From: Hyaloscypha bicolor E
Lineage: Eukaryota > Ascomycota > Leotiomycetes > Helotiales > Hyaloscyphaceae
Assembly (NCBI RefSeq): GCF_002865645.1
Contig: NW_020194519.1
Location: 1,981,542 to 2,045,541 of the forward strand
Direction of reading: 5' to 3'
DNA length: 64,000 bases
Shown: in pieces, positions 10,475 through 21,607 of the stretch
Numbering within the stretch: the stretch's first letter is position 1
Layout of the letters: every line of letters starts with the position of its first letter
Made by a program: the position numbers and the translations under genes
Notes under the pieces: generated by a model
What the model was told of the DNA's origin: nothing
The model's input: the letters and a program-made list of their open reading frames with translations, nothing else
Database searches by the model: none

Positions 10475-12152
10475 CTAGTTCATCTGTTGAAAAAAAGTCA
10501 GCACTGGCGAAATGAAAATCCTTGACAGAACACAAACCTGGCGGACTAAAGAATTGATCTTATCTTCGCGGTTGCCCAAGTCACCACCTGAAAGTTTCAT
10601 AGTTAGCAACGTTTAAAAGGGGGGAAGGGAGAAAGAACCTTCGACGAAATGACGGAACTTTCTGGCGCGGAAACCTCCCGTTGGGTTAGAAAGCTTGAAT
10701 GGCCACAAGAAGTTGGCAGTTTGCTTGAAGTTGGGTCCGACAGTGAAGATCTCGTGGATCAAGTCCTCCATGCAGACAATGCCGTACTTTCCTAAGTTGG
10801 CTTCGATGATCGAGTTATCGGTGAGAGCAATGCGTTGCTTGTCGACCTTTCCGTATCCACGCTTGTAGATGAGTTCACGAACAGTCTTCAGATTAGGGTA
10901 TCCATAGGCAATCCATGGCTCGACAACCTTGAGCATCTCGAGAGTGGCCTTTGTCATGCGGACAAAGACACCATTGTTGATTTGAAGGAGACGGAGGAGT
11001 TGGAGGATCTTTCGGGGCTTTGGTGCGATCTTGTTGATACTGGATTCTTGTGAGTGCCTGATCGAGACAGCAGTCAAATGTTCACCTACCCCTTGATACG
11101 GATAACGAAGACCAACTTCTCCTCAGCAGGAATGTGGAAAGCACCATCTTGCTTAGCCAAACGGGCAAGGCGGATCTTCTCGCGCTCTTGATCACGGTAC
11201 TCCTTAACGTACTTCTCGGCACGCTTGAAGATGACACCGCGCTTCTCCTTTTGGGCCTGTGAAGACGAATCAGTCATGAAGATTTAATGAAATCAAAGAT
11301 ACACAGGGGGCATCTTCATTGACAATTCAGACCCGAAAGATGGTTAATTTAGCGACAGCATCGACAGTGTCTAGCCGCAAAAGTGGTGTTATGCATCATA
11401 AAAGTCCTTCCATGCCAGCCTGTGTATTTATGAAATATCGACGAACCTTCTTCTTCTTCTCAAGTTCAGCAGAGCGCTCCTCTCTCGCCTTCTCCTGGCT
11501 CTTGCGCTTCTTCAAGAGAGTCTCCGGAACGAGGATTTGGTCGGCAGTCGGGACGCTCCTATTTCGGATTAGTCTATTGTCCCGCATACAAATGTATGGA
11601 GAAGAGCGCCGAATGGGAATTGCAGCTAAAGCGCGGCATTCTCGCAGTGGCTAACTCGAAGGTATGATTTTAATCAGTGAGAAAATCAAGGATCGATCCG
11701 CTCTTTGCTCCCGAGAGGGAGCAAGATGGTTCTTCCAACTGACATCCATTCTCAGCAGACAAGACCTCGGACAAAGTCCAAGAAAGATGCGAAGCACATT
11801 GGCCAATACTTTCGTACCTCCGCAAAACGTATTGGTACTACTTGATTGTGCGCTGCAATGACTTTAAAGGAGAAGACCAGAGTCTTCAACCTCAAGACCC
11901 CATACTACCACTCTCGTGATGCAAGTTGGTGAGACCTAGATCGGCGAGGGCGTAGCTCAGGAAGAATCGAGCTGGCAGCCAGGTATCGGTCACTCTGGAG
12001 CTGACTTTCGACAACCATGGTGCTCCAGCGAGAGGACAACGACTAAAACTGAATCCAACGCATTTCGATCAGCTCTTCGAGGGAATTGGGGGGCCGTACG
12101 TCTTTGCGACCTGCTCCTTGGAGGCAGTACCGGTTTGTTTCTTGGCAGGCAT
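10475..12152 (-). CDS. RPL7: 60S ribosomal protein L7 (uL30)
   Basis: Six exons (12100-12152, 11447-11558, 11090-11256, 10639-11039, 10538-10587, 10475-10483) encode 263 aa. The N-terminal [18 protein letters not shown] leads into [20 protein letters not shown]. Then come the basic L7 N-domain ([20 protein letters not shown]) and the uL30 core ([19 protein letters not shown], then [20 protein letters not shown]). The end [12 protein letters not shown]...RQMN matches fungal L7. The first intron is long (541 nt). The last exon codes only Met-Asn-stop (9 nt). The donor at the end of exon 1 (GTACGG) was fixed by reading phase. It is divergent from the RCC1-like gene, with a TCACGTG element between them. 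L7 sits near the 5S RNP and expansion segment 7 of the large subunit. Confidence 0.96.
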
Positions 12153-12345
12153 CGTGGCGGTTGTCGATGGTTGTCGTTGAAGAATGAAATTCGCAAGTGG
12201 AAATTCTCGAATCTTTCGTGGGTGCTCGCTTAGAAAATTGCCTGTGCCCGTGCTGAAAATGGTCTAGGGCGAAATATGCATGAATCCCAGATCACGTGCC
12301 TTCAAACCAAAATCTCATCGATGAACATCAAGTGAGCCGAAAACC
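12153..12345. promoter_or_regulatory. Divergent promoter RPL7 / ATS1-like, with TCACGTG element at 12292-12298
   Basis: 193 bp separate the start codons. A Cbf1-type E-box core (TCACGTG) lies at 12292-12298, 140 bp from the RPL7 ATG and 48 bp from the RCC1-gene ATG. Similar elements are found before TIM8, RPL25/BMT2 and SPC1 in this window. Function is inferred from the motif only. Confidence 0.55.
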
Positions 12346-13431
12346 ATGGCCACCGTCTATGCCATAGGATCTAACGGCTCCGGCCAGCTAGGAATCGGCC
12401 ACAAAGAAGACGTGTCTGTCCCAAAACAAGTACTATTTGATGACGAAAACATTGGACCCATCTCTGAAGTCAAAGCTGGAGGCAACCACACTCTACTGCT
12501 ATCTTCTGGAAGCCTTTATTGTTCTGGGGACTCCTCGAGTGGAGCTTGCGGCCTCATATCTGAATTAGAGCGTTCTGATTCCCAGTTTTACAGAGCCCGG
12601 TTGAGTACGGAAGATTTTAAATCAAGCTCACCCGTCATCTTCTGTGCTGCTTCTTGGGAGGCTTCTATAATCGTCCAAAAAGACGAGGATGGACTTGCAA
12701 CCAAGGTCTCTAGTTTTGGTATTGGAAACAAAGGGGAACTTGGTCAAGGAGAGCTCTTATTTCGATCTTCTAAGGCTCAGATAATCAAAGATTTTCCTCC
12801 GAAAAATCTTGAGATCGTCGATTTAGCGGCTTCCGTCAGCCATGTTGTCGCAGTTCTGAGTAATGGAGACGTCTATGGATGGGGAAGTGGGCGGAAAGGA
12901 CAGTTGGGCCAGCCGGAGGGAATCATTTACGTTCCTCGTAAAATTACCGGTCTTGGTTTCAAAGCCCTCCGAGCTGTCTGTGGACGCGAATTCACATACA
13001 TCCTCGGCGAGACTGAGAGTGGAAAACATGCAGTTCTGGGCTCCGACAAATGGAGTGTGAGATCGGCGGCACCAGCTGCAGTACATGGTTGGAAGGATGT
13101 AGGCGCCAGCTGGGGTAGCATCTTCGTCCTGAACAAAGATGGGAAGTTAATTTCATGGGGAAGAGATGATCACGGACAACTGAGTCCTCTTGGACCACCA
13201 ACTCTCTCACAAATTGCTATTGGAAGTGAGCACGCTCTGGGACTCACCATGAACGGAAATGTGTTGGCTTGGGGTTGGGGAGAGCATGGAAATTGCGGAC
13301 CAGGTACAACAAATGGAGATGTGAAAGGGAAATGGAATGTGATTGCATCATCTCAATATCTACCACCAGGGAGCAAGATCTCGAATATTGGAGCTGGATG
13401 TGCTACAAGTTGGGTGTGCATCACTCCCTGA
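12346..13431 (+). CDS. ATS1: RCC1-repeat beta-propeller protein, Ats1-like
   Basis: A single exon of 361 aa starting MATVYAIGSNGSGQLGIGHK (ATG preceded by AACC). RCC1 blades recur as GSNGSGQLGIG, GIGNKGELGQG, GWGSGRKGQLG, SWGRDDHGQL and AWGWGEHGNCG, so a 6-7-bladed propeller fills the protein. Yeast Ats1 (about 333 aa) is a small RCC1-like protein first isolated as an alpha-tubulin suppressor and later tied to diphthamide and Elongator-linked regulation through Kti11 and Kti13. Kti13 and Ats1 are the same protein, so a role in tRNA wobble-uridine modification is plausible. The length and lack of extra domains favour Ats1 over Ran-GEF RCC1, which has an N-terminal tail. The gene name is inference by architecture. 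Confidence 0.78.
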   Translation: MATVYAIGSNGSGQLGIGHKEDVSVPKQVLFDDENIGPISEVKAGGNHTLLLSSGSLYCSGDSSSGACGLISELERSDSQFYRARLSTEDFKSSSPVIFCAASWEASIIVQKDEDGLATKVSSFGIGNKGELGQGELLFRSSKAQIIKDFPPKNLEIVDLAASVSHVVAVLSNGDVYGWGSGRKGQLGQPEGIIYVPRKITGLGFKALRAVCGREFTYILGETESGKHAVLGSDKWSVRSAAPAAVHGWKDVGASWGSIFVLNKDGKLISWGRDDHGQLSPLGPPTLSQIAIGSEHALGLTMNGNVLAWGWGEHGNCGPGTTNGDVKGKWNVIASSQYLPPGSKISNIGAGCATSWVCITP

Positions 13432-13604
13432 AATGCCTCATCCAGAACAGTTAGTTCACTCAGCTATTTACCCGAGGCCTAATTTCGGTTCCCAGGCCCT
13501 CAGGGGGCTTTGGCGAATGACCACACGGTCTTCGGCTTTGTGTTAAATGCTAGATTGCAACACACTATTTGGTAGTTTGATCTGAATATTCGGGCTTCTT
13601 GGCC

Positions 13605-15259
13605 TCAATCAAACACACCTCGGACCTACCCGATATTAGTATGATATCAGCCACAAACAAAGGACTTGAACGTACCTCTGAAACGTTCTGAGTTGGTGCC
13701 AGGCGCTGGGTTGGGATTGTGTATGACTGCTCGCCATCCTCCGCCGACAATCCAGGATGACCGTTGGTGCTTCGATTCTGGTTCTCAGATGTTTGGAGAT
13801 GTCCCGAATTCATCGTCACAGTTTCCTGGATTTCAATTAGCATCAGCCCCGTGTAACGAACGACCTGCTGTCCTCACTTTATCTCCAGGTGTATCCCAAA
13901 GTAGCATCTCGTCTTCCTCCTCATCAAAATTTGTCGGATCCCATCTTCGATCTTCAGCCTCAGTTACAAAGAGGGCCTCGGACTGAAGACTAGGTTGTGG
14001 GGGTGGTGGAGAAGGTCTGGAGACTCTCGCTCTCGTTGGCTCACGACCCAGATTCGGAGCGGCAGTGGTTGGTGGAGGTGGCATTGAGGTGGCAGCCCTC
14101 TTAGGGCTCGATATCGCTTCCAAAGGTTGTCTTGATGCAGGTCTCTTCGAGTTTGCTCTTGATGCGTTCGGTGCTGGTGTGGCTGAAGCACCACGAGACT
14201 CTCCAATAGTCATGAGAATGAACTCGCTCAGAATACCATCTTCGCTGTATGTCAATTGCATTGGGCTTGTTGGACGTGAGTATAAAGCTTTAACCATTGT
14301 GTTGGTAATGCCAGCATGTGCGATGATAGATTTGAAATCCTTGACACTGATGACAATATGAAGTTTCTCCTCAACAGCGAACTCGCCGAACTCAAGTGTA
14401 TCCACGGCGATTGTAGTATGGAGTGGTTGCTTCAATATTTCTAAGTTTAATCAGCATGCAAGGGATTTCTGGAACATTGCAACAAACCGTTTCCAGACAT
14501 GATCTTCTCCGTGTAGCTGGTGAAGCTAACGCGGCCATCTTCAGAGTAGATATCAAGCTGCTCCGTGCCTGGGCCGAAGTGCTCGACAAATTCTCGAAGA
14601 GTTTTGGACGATATCGACCAACTGTTGTTTGCACTCTCCTTGACAAACAAGGCATGCATAGGTGCAACGGACTCGAATGTCAGACGGTAGGTCTTGAGAA
14701 CGCCTGGACACGTCAATTGCTTGAAATTGGTAGTTGACGCAGAGACATACCATGTCTGCAGACTATCTTGATAACGAATCGGCTCTTCGTTTTACCTTCA
14801 CCATCCTCAACTGATACATCGCATCTTTCAACTGCAGTGTCCTTCTCCCTGCTCGGGTCAGCAACTCGACCTTTGAAGACAGACAAGAGTGCCTATAGCC
14901 AAAGTCAATGCTGAAAACGAAGAGAATAGCCAACAAAGGTGCTGACCTTGTTATAAATTTTGCATGTGAACTTCTCCTTTGCCTGATTGCTGGATCTCAA
15001 GGGTCTATAATGATACTTGGAGAAGAACCTGTTTCCCAGCAGTGTGAAAGAGGCGTATGCTGATTTTGAAGAATTGAGTGCAGTCAAGACTAGCTAGGAA
15101 TACTCAGCAACGAAAACTATTAAAAGCAGTCACGGCCCTACTGACCCTGTCTGAGGAAGCTTCCAAGCAAACGGCCTCGCTGAACTTTCCCAGGCAAACA
15201 AGAGCATCGTGCAGCTTACCCAGGGCATCAGGATTGATGGTGAACGTCAATACCGCCAT
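13605..15259 (-). CDS. RAD9: DNA damage checkpoint clamp subunit Rad9
   Basis: Seven exons (15146-15259, 14947-15093, 14751-14892, 14488-14703, 13878-14440, 13676-13825, 13605-13625) encode 450 aa. MAVLTFTINPDALGKLHDAL opens the PCNA-like fold. FFSKYHYRP, SWSISSKTLREFVEHFGPG and VDTLEFGEFAVEEKLHIVIS are typical Rad9 segments. The last ~150 residues are disordered, with ATP-, SPKR- and PPPP-rich stretches, and end in PTQ-like phospho-sites before VRGVFD. The conserved RG(V/L)FD end is what Rad9 proteins share. Rad9-Rad1-Hus1 is loaded by Rad17-RFC at damaged DNA and recruits TopBP1 for ATR activation through the phosphorylated tail. The final coding exon is only 21 nt. It is divergent from the LRR protein. 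Confidence 0.9.
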
Positions 15260-15624
15260 GGCTGGTAAACTGAGAATGTGAACATTAGATCACGACACAT
15301 TCGAATCGTCCAGGTTCCTACTTGGGCACACAGCATGCCCGGAAAAATCCCCTTGACGTTGCACGGCACTCGTGAGTTCGTGGCGGAACAATTGTTGCCT
15401 CGAAAAAGTCGCGCACAAGGGGCATGACGACGCGACTGGCTTTTGCTGCCCCGCGTTCTCCACAAATACACAATCGCCAATCCCACCAACATCAACACCA
15501 GGATTCAACATACAATAGTACTACTACTACTACTAGGCGTTCCCACGAACGATATTTGGCCTTCGGTATTACTTTGCATTATACTTTACAGCCTACGAAG
15601 CTTCCAGAAATTCCGCTTTCCACT
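15260..15624. promoter_or_regulatory. Divergent promoter RAD9 / LRR protein
   Basis: 365 bp. It includes a short (CTA)n tract near 15515-15535. No other motif recognised. Confidence 0.45.
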
Positions 15625-17396
15625 ATGCAGGACCTGCCGGCGGATTGTCTCTACTTGATCTGCGAGGAGCTTGCAGCCAAACGAGACTTCAGTACGCTCT
15701 TTGCATGTGCCGTGTCAAGCAAGTCTCTTGTTAAGCCTGCGCTGCTGCGGATGTACCGGTAGGATATCCTTTCATTCTGTTGAAAGAACGCGATCTAACA
15801 AGCTCTAGGGTCCACGATGAAAGCCCCATCAGAAGTAGTGGCGAAGGCAACGAAACCGACTTCGAAAAAAATAGCACATCCAACGACCAAACGTTCGAAG
15901 AAAAATTAGCTGCTGTCAAGAAGATAACCTCTAAATGGGCTCTACAATGGAAGTCAATCATACGATCCAGCATGGGACATACTCTATATCCGTATTGCCT
16001 TTACATTCGTTCCCTCGATCTTCGAAACCTTGCAGAGCTCCTTGAGTCCCTTGACGACCCTTTGTTCCGAGAACTCTCGCAAATATTCTTTGCCGACGAC
16101 ATGGCCCAGTTCCTGAGGACTCTAGATACGCCGATGAAGCAAAAGATTCGAAGTGCAAAGGCATCATACGAGAAGCTGGATGTCCCTGTTATTCTGGACC
16201 TTGTTGGAGAGTCAATTACCAGTTTTGTCAGCACAGCAGCCACCCAGAACAAGGCCACGGTTGCTCTTGAGGACATCTCAGGCGATATTAGTGGTTTGGC
16301 TTTGCCCCGGTGGGTTGGTCGTATCTCCAGGCTCAAAGGAATGACTTTGTGGGATGGAGCAGCCCTCAGTGAGGGCGTGGCTACTTCGATTGCCAACAAC
16401 TGCCCCAAATTTGACGACCTTACTTTCTACGGCAGCCTCAAGCCAGACATAGACCAAGACTTGGCCTCTTTCTTTAGTGGACTGAAGAAAGATAGTCTGC
16501 GATCGTTTACCGCTTTGAGCGCAGGCGCCGTTGGTCGCGAAACACTTCTTTCACTGAACCATCACAAGTCCTCGTTGAAGAGGTTGGAACTGGACGGCCT
16601 GAGATCGAAGGCGATTGAGAAGCTGTTTTTGCTTCAAGAATGCGTTGCCCTTGAAACTCTCGAAATACATTCCGATAGTTCAGTCAACCTCGAGGCAACA
16701 GAAAACGATATCTTCCCAGAGATCATCGCGTGGTTAGGCCGTTGTGAAAGACTCCGGGATCTTCTCTTAAGAAACTTGGCAAGTGGTCCAGCAATTCTCA
16801 CGCAAGTATGCTTGCGGAACAACATCCGCCTTCAAACACTGCAGGTGGTTGGGTACTCTGTTGTCGGAAATCAAGACTTTCACAGGGCATTGTCCCACCA
16901 GACGAGTCTTGAGTCACTCTCTCTTGAAGCAGACCCAGAAGGTGCCTTCCGAGACGATATCGACGTGTTGATATCTTCCATCTCCCAATTGACCAAATTG
17001 CGAGATCTCAACCTATTCTCCACTTCCGATTACTTCCGGACATCCGAGATTCTGAATCTCTCTTCCGTTCTGACAAACCTGGAGGATCTGTCATTTGGAG
17101 GCTACGATGTTACGGATAACCTCTGGCGTGGAATGTCAAATCTTCATCAGCTCCGCAAGCTCGACATATCAGCCATGACCTCGTTCTCATTCGATGGGAT
17201 TTTGGATTACATTTCAACTCTGAAGGACTCCAATCGCGGTCTGACATTGTCAGTTATGAACCAGAAAGCTGAGAACCCGCTTAGTGACCGCGAGGAATCT
17301 GACATCAAGCAGAGAATTAGGGATAAGGTGGATGGCAAGTTTGACTTTATGTTGTTCAGAGAGGCAGATTCCGAATCTGAATCGTTCTCGGACTGA
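15625..17396 (+). CDS. F-box-like leucine-rich-repeat protein
   Basis: Exons 15625-15758 and 15809-17396 (50-nt intron) give 573 aa. The N-terminus, MQDLPADCLYLICEELAAKR with CAVSSKSLVKPALLRMY, resembles a fungal F-box-like helix pair (LP.D.L..I...L..K.D...L..C). The rest is a chain of degenerate LRRs with repeats such as LKRLELDGL, LETLEIHS, LRDLLLRNL, LESLSLEADPE, LRDLNLFS and LEDLSFGGYDV. The end is acidic (EADSESESFSD). Such proteins may serve as SCF substrate adaptors, but the Skp1-binding part is not decisive. No closer assignment is possible. Confidence 0.75.
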
Positions 17397-18402
17397 TTGT
17401 TGGAGAGGAAGCTTGTTTGTGGATAATTGTAATGGTTCATGTTAAATAGATTGGGAAACTTGCACCGCATGGATGAATGAACTCCCTTAAACTGGGGTAA
17501 TTAATTTGTCAAGTACCGTTGGGTGATAGATGTCGGGAGTAGGCACCGCCCTTCTATGAATAATAATATAGCTTCACGACGGACTCTTATCACGGCAAGT
17601 AGGGAATGAACCCTACCCTCTGGCGTGTTTGTAAACAGCTTCTTGGCCATGCTTCTCGACCGTTAATGGGCCATGGCACAATTCAAAGGATGTTAATTAC
17701 GCTCATTATCAGAAATATATGAAGCGAAAACGACTTGGGCTGTATATATCAACATATGGATTTGTCTGCCCACAACAACCCGAGCCCGGTACGCGGTGGC
17801 AGGTGAGCTTAACCCAAGACCAATATTTAGATATAACACCTTACAGCGACAATACTAACTATATAATAGAGCGCCCGGGCTCCGTAACGAGGAGACATGA
17901 TGCCCGTTGCAAATATACCCATATAGAAAGGACGGCTTTAAACAACATCGAGTTGTTGGACCATATGCAGTGTAGGATACCTATAATGGGGGTTTTCGTA
18001 GCAAGACACCTCCATATGGCCCGGTTCGATTGACCCAACAATTGAATGAGCTTATCTTGCGAGCCTTTGCTATTTTGGCTCCTGGTTTCGGTATCATCTT
18101 GAAAAAAAATCTTCTCCCCGTGGCTAGAGTGCTGACTTGAGATGCGGGCCCTCAGCCAGCACAAAAATATTTTACAAGAAATGAAGCTAACTTCCAAACT
18201 AACATAGAAGAGTGTTACGAGGATTATAGCAAAGCCTACGTTTGCACAATTTCTAAGGTTCTTGAGGATATTATCATGGCATGTAGTACATAGATCGACT
18301 GCACTGCTCGCTCCACGACGCACTAACCTTACAAGGAAGGCGGCAACGACATGAGAGAGAAAGGCAAGCAAAAAGGAGCCTTTACGTTTTCTCAGATTTT
18401 CC
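17397..18402. other. 1-kb AT-rich intergenic region, no supported gene
   Basis: Two open frames exist (104 codons at 17719-18033 on the plus strand; 170 codons at 17859-18371 on the minus strand, with a hydrophobic first half), but neither resembles a known family. An intron-like element at 17802-17868 has a GTGAGC donor, ACTAAC branch and AATAG acceptor, so a transcribed non-coding or decayed gene cannot be excluded. Confidence 0.4.
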
Positions 18403-19266
18403 TTAAAAGTTTTGTCCGGGACTTACAAGTCCTTCTTTCCTCGACCAATCCTGGGCAACAACCCTAGCAACGAATTGCTCAATATGTCTCGAAACCAACA
18501 AGGGGACTTCGACCGGCAGCATATGTCCAGACTCTTCAATCACCACCATCCTAGCGTCCTGAATCTTCTCCAACACTTCTTTTCTGACTCTTTCGACAGG
18601 TTCGACGATATCTTTCCTTCCAGCAATCACCAAAACCGGAACATTGATCCTGTTCGCCTCCTCAACAATGTCCTCTCTCATGGCATACTCAGGCCAAGCC
18701 GCCTTGGCAAACTCATTCCCCTTCAGCATGTCTTCTGCCAACGCTGAAATTGTCACGTCAGAAAGCTTTGAAGCTGAGAGGACGTTCCTCGCGACGAACT
18801 CAGCCGACGCGGCGCTCGAGTAAGCTGTCAATTGCTGCTCTTTCATGTCCGAGGGAAGCTCAAATGGTATTGGAGGCGCGGGAGCGATCAGCACGATACC
18901 TTTGAGTCCTTTCACGAGATTCCTGCCTGATATGAGCTGAGCAACCTTGCCTCCCATAGAATGCCCCACGAGAATGAAGTCCTGGACATCCATGCCAGGA
19001 AGAAGAGTCTCGATATCGCTGGCGAGCTGGTGGATGGAGTAAGATCCAGGTACATTGGGCCCAGTAGATGAGCCCCAGCCTCGGAAGTCGACAGCTATGC
19101 AGTGAAAGTGTGGCGAGAGGTGTGAGATGGTGGCTGAATAGGTGCGAGATGAACCACCCCAGAAGTGGAGGAATATGAGCGTCGGTTTGAGAGGATCAGG
19201 AGTTCCAGAGGAGACAACATGGAGGCTTGTGGTAGAGTCCACTTGATGGGTACTAGAATGTTGCAT
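18403..19266 (-). CDS. Alpha/beta hydrolase
   Basis: An intronless 287-aa frame beginning MQHSSTHQVDSTTSLHVV. The oxyanion segment is FLHFWGGSSRTY. The nucleophile elbow is LVGHSMGGKV, with Ser in GHSMG at about residue 110. The acidic residue is likely in VLVIAGRKDIVEP, and the catalytic His is in ESGHMLPVE (about residue 259). This is a complete catalytic triad in a small single-domain enzyme with no signal peptide, like soluble esterase, haloperoxidase or epoxide-hydrolase-like members. The substrate cannot be told from the sequence. It is divergent from TIM8. Confidence 0.9.
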   Translation of the reverse strand: MQHSSTHQVDSTTSLHVVSSGTPDPLKPTLIFLHFWGGSSRTYSATISHLSPHFHCIAVDFRGWGSSTGPNVPGSYSIHQLASDIETLLPGMDVQDFILVGHSMGGKVAQLISGRNLVKGLKGIVLIAPAPPIPFELPSDMKEQQLTAYSSAASAEFVARNVLSASKLSDVTISALAEDMLKGNEFAKAAWPEYAMREDIVEEANRINVPVLVIAGRKDIVEPVERVRKEVLEKIQDARMVVIEESGHMLPVEVPLLVSRHIEQFVARVVAQDWSRKEGLVSPGQNF

Positions 19267-19832
19267 ATTGAAGGGTGTGGTGTTTCAATGAAAGCAGAGA
19301 GGCTGAAGGAGGAAACTGTACGGTGTACTGCAGTAAGATTACGTTTGCTGAACAGAGAGAACTGGCATCCACTTGGAGACACATATATAAAACGAAATGT
19401 GATCCCGGTTCCTGCCATCACTAATCCCATCCAAGAAGAAATCGGATTTGGCACCTTCTCGGAGTCTACCAGAGTCCTCCGTTGACACGCCCGCTCTTCC
19501 TACATCCGGAAACCCGAATTATTTCCAAAATGCCAGCTTACTAGGCTTCTCATATAGGCTACAAAGCTCCATACAACAAATGAAAGCTTGCGATATGGTG
19601 CCGAGACCAAACTGTCAGCTTGACCGGAGATCTTCCGATGTTGCTGTGATGTTACGTTTGACTGGTGGTTGAGATTAAAAAACTCAGGCAAGTGGCGGAC
19701 CCCTGTCTCATCACGTGTCTGGCATCATGATCTTTCTGAGCTTCGCAAGAAAAAACATCAATCTCTCTCGACAACCAAAACAGCTCCGCAACAACCACAC
19801 CTTGAGTCCCCGGTAAAGACAATCGCACAATC
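19267..19832. promoter_or_regulatory. Divergent promoter alpha/beta hydrolase / TIM8, with TCACGTG at 19711-19717
   Basis: 566 bp. A TCACGTG core lies 116 bp before the TIM8 start. A TATATAAA sequence at 19383-19390 lies 117 bp upstream of the hydrolase start on that strand's side, but its use is unproven. Confidence 0.5.
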
Positions 19833-20259
19833 ATGGACTCACCAAGCTCCGCCCTTGAGCAAAATATCGACCTCTCAAAGCTTTCAGAAAAGGACAAGCA
19901 AGAACTTCAGCAATTTATAGTCAACGAGAGCCAGAAAGCCAGGATACAACAGTGTTAGTTCTTTCCCCGAGCTCTTTCAAAATCCCTCAATGTTTCCTTC
20001 GACTGCTCCTACAAGTTCCAGATTGCTCTCCTTTTGGGCAATTGTGGCAGCCTGCAAAAACATGGAAAACTAATGTTCGTTCTACTTAGCTGTCCACTCC
20101 CTCACGGATATCTGCTGGAAGAAATGTGTGACGGGTACAATTCGGGGCGGGAAGCTAGACAAGAATGAGGAGACTTGCGCGCAGAATTGCGTGGATCGAT
20201 TCTTGGATGCAAATATGACGGTTATTAAACATCTCGACAATATGAGGAATCAGTCATGA
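19833..20259 (+). CDS. TIM8: Mitochondrial intermembrane-space chaperone Tim8
   Basis: Exons 19833-19953 and 20090-20259 encode 96 aa, the usual small-Tim size. The twin CX3C motif is C49-WKK-C53 and C70-AQN-C74. The flanking sequences [19 protein letters not shown] and [16 protein letters not shown] are Tim8-specific (human TIMM8A/DDP1 family). The N-terminal helix carries [15 protein letters not shown]. Tim8 pairs with Tim13 to escort Tim23 and other hydrophobic precursors across the intermembrane space; the cysteines form two disulfides through Mia40. The 136-nt intron falls after codon 40. Confidence 0.95.
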
Positions 20260-20636
20260 GGGGAGTTGGACGGACAGCTATCTCGTTTATGATCCTAGGC
20301 ACCATCGGGCTATGAATAGAAGGATAACAGTGTGTACGAGTAGAGGTTTTGTATGATTAAGGGCGATTGAGAAGAGACTTCGCTCTTACAGCTGGCATGA
20401 AATGAGACACGGGGTTCAGTCTTCAATGAAAGAAATCACAAAATGCGCTCACGAAGGAGCTTGAAATTGGGGTCTGAAAGCACTTTGTGCACACTGAATT
20501 GGTATGTATCTCATTTACGCCTTGTGAATGCAAGTGACAACCGCTAGATTCGTAGCCACGAATCGTGCTGGTAAATCCATAACCATTTCTCAATCCCCAG
20601 TTCTCATCACTCCGCCTCAAGCGCATGTGCAAACAT
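20260..20636. other. Convergent 3' flank TIM8 / RPL25
   Basis: 377 bp, no coding content seen; expected to hold both 3' UTRs. Confidence 0.5.
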
Positions 20637-21415
20637 TTAGACAATGGCGAGCTTCGTCGCAGCAATATCGAGAGCATCAACGTCGGCGGTCAGGCGAGCA
20701 AAGGCCTTCTTTGATCCATCAGGTCTAAGGACATTACATTAGTACAATAACATTTAATTCCGGACTGGATTTTACATACCGGACAAGGGTGTTGATCTTG
20801 ACAGTATCGATATCATAGAGCTTCTTCAATGCTTCCTTGATTTGTCTTTTATTTGCCTTGATATCGACGATGAAAACTAGGGTGTTATTCTCCTCAATCT
20901 TCTTCATGGCGCTCTCAGTGTTGAGAGGGTGGATGATGACCTTGTGCTCATCGAGGCGAGGTTGATGAGGAACGGACTTTCTTGGGTATTTGGGCGAACG
21001 GGAGAGTTGGAGGGTCTTGGGTCGGTGGAAAGTTGTCGAAAGACGGACCTTGCGGACTTTGTGAGAGTGAGACTGGTCGTTTGTTAGCAAGGAGAGATGA
21101 GGCGCTGGGGAGATTGAGAACGTACTCCCTTCAAGGCAGACTTCGCAGCAGCATTGGCTTGCTTGTTGCCTTTGCCCTTGGTGGCAGTACCTGTAGTCAC
21201 TTACGCATCAGCAATCGCTCTTGAAGAACTCGCAATATCTGCTACTGCTGGTGCGCATTCCCCTTCATCGTTGCCGTATCGTGAGAGATCTCGATTTGAG
21301 ATGCCCAAAAAGTTCGATTATGATTGCAGGGTTGCAGAACCGCGCAACAATAATGTAGAGAATTTCAATGGGTCAGAAAGGAAACTGTACATTTCTTGGT
21401 ATCCTTGGGAGGCAT
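20637..21415 (-). CDS. RPL25: 60S ribosomal protein L25 / L23a (uL23)
   Basis: Four exons (21391-21415, 21126-21190, 20780-21072, 20637-20724) encode 156 aa. The lysine- and alanine-rich N-tail [20 protein letters not shown] leads into [14 protein letters not shown]. The uL23 core follows: [60 protein letters not shown], and the end [20 protein letters not shown]. uL23 lies at the nascent-peptide exit and docks SRP and other exit factors. The splice after the first 25 nt yields a Cys (TGT) codon at the junction; that 200-nt first intron is the least certain part of the model. A CACGTG element lies in the divergent promoter shared with BMT2. Confidence 0.94.
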
Positions 21416-21607
21416 GGCGAAGTATTTGTCGTCGTGGTGTTGGCGCTGGGAAAATAAATCGATGTGGGAAATTCAAAAGTTGTGCGATTTGTGTGCAGAT
21501 TTAGGCGGTCAGAGCGCTCTACACGTGACAAGCCTTGAACTTGCCTCCCGTGAGCACCTCAATTTTCCTCGTCAACCAAACACCCAGCAGGTTTTCGGTT
21601 CTACAAT
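21416..21607. promoter_or_regulatory. Divergent promoter RPL25 / BMT2, with CACGTGA at 21522-21528
   Basis: 192 bp between start codons. The E-box core (ACACGTGA, i.e. TCACGTGT on the other strand) lies 106 bp from the RPL25 ATG and 80 bp from the BMT2 ATG. Confidence 0.55.

Noticed and set aside
17859..18371. 170-codon minus frame with hydrophobic N-terminal half
   Set aside because: AT-rich, no recognisable motif, no splice or context support.
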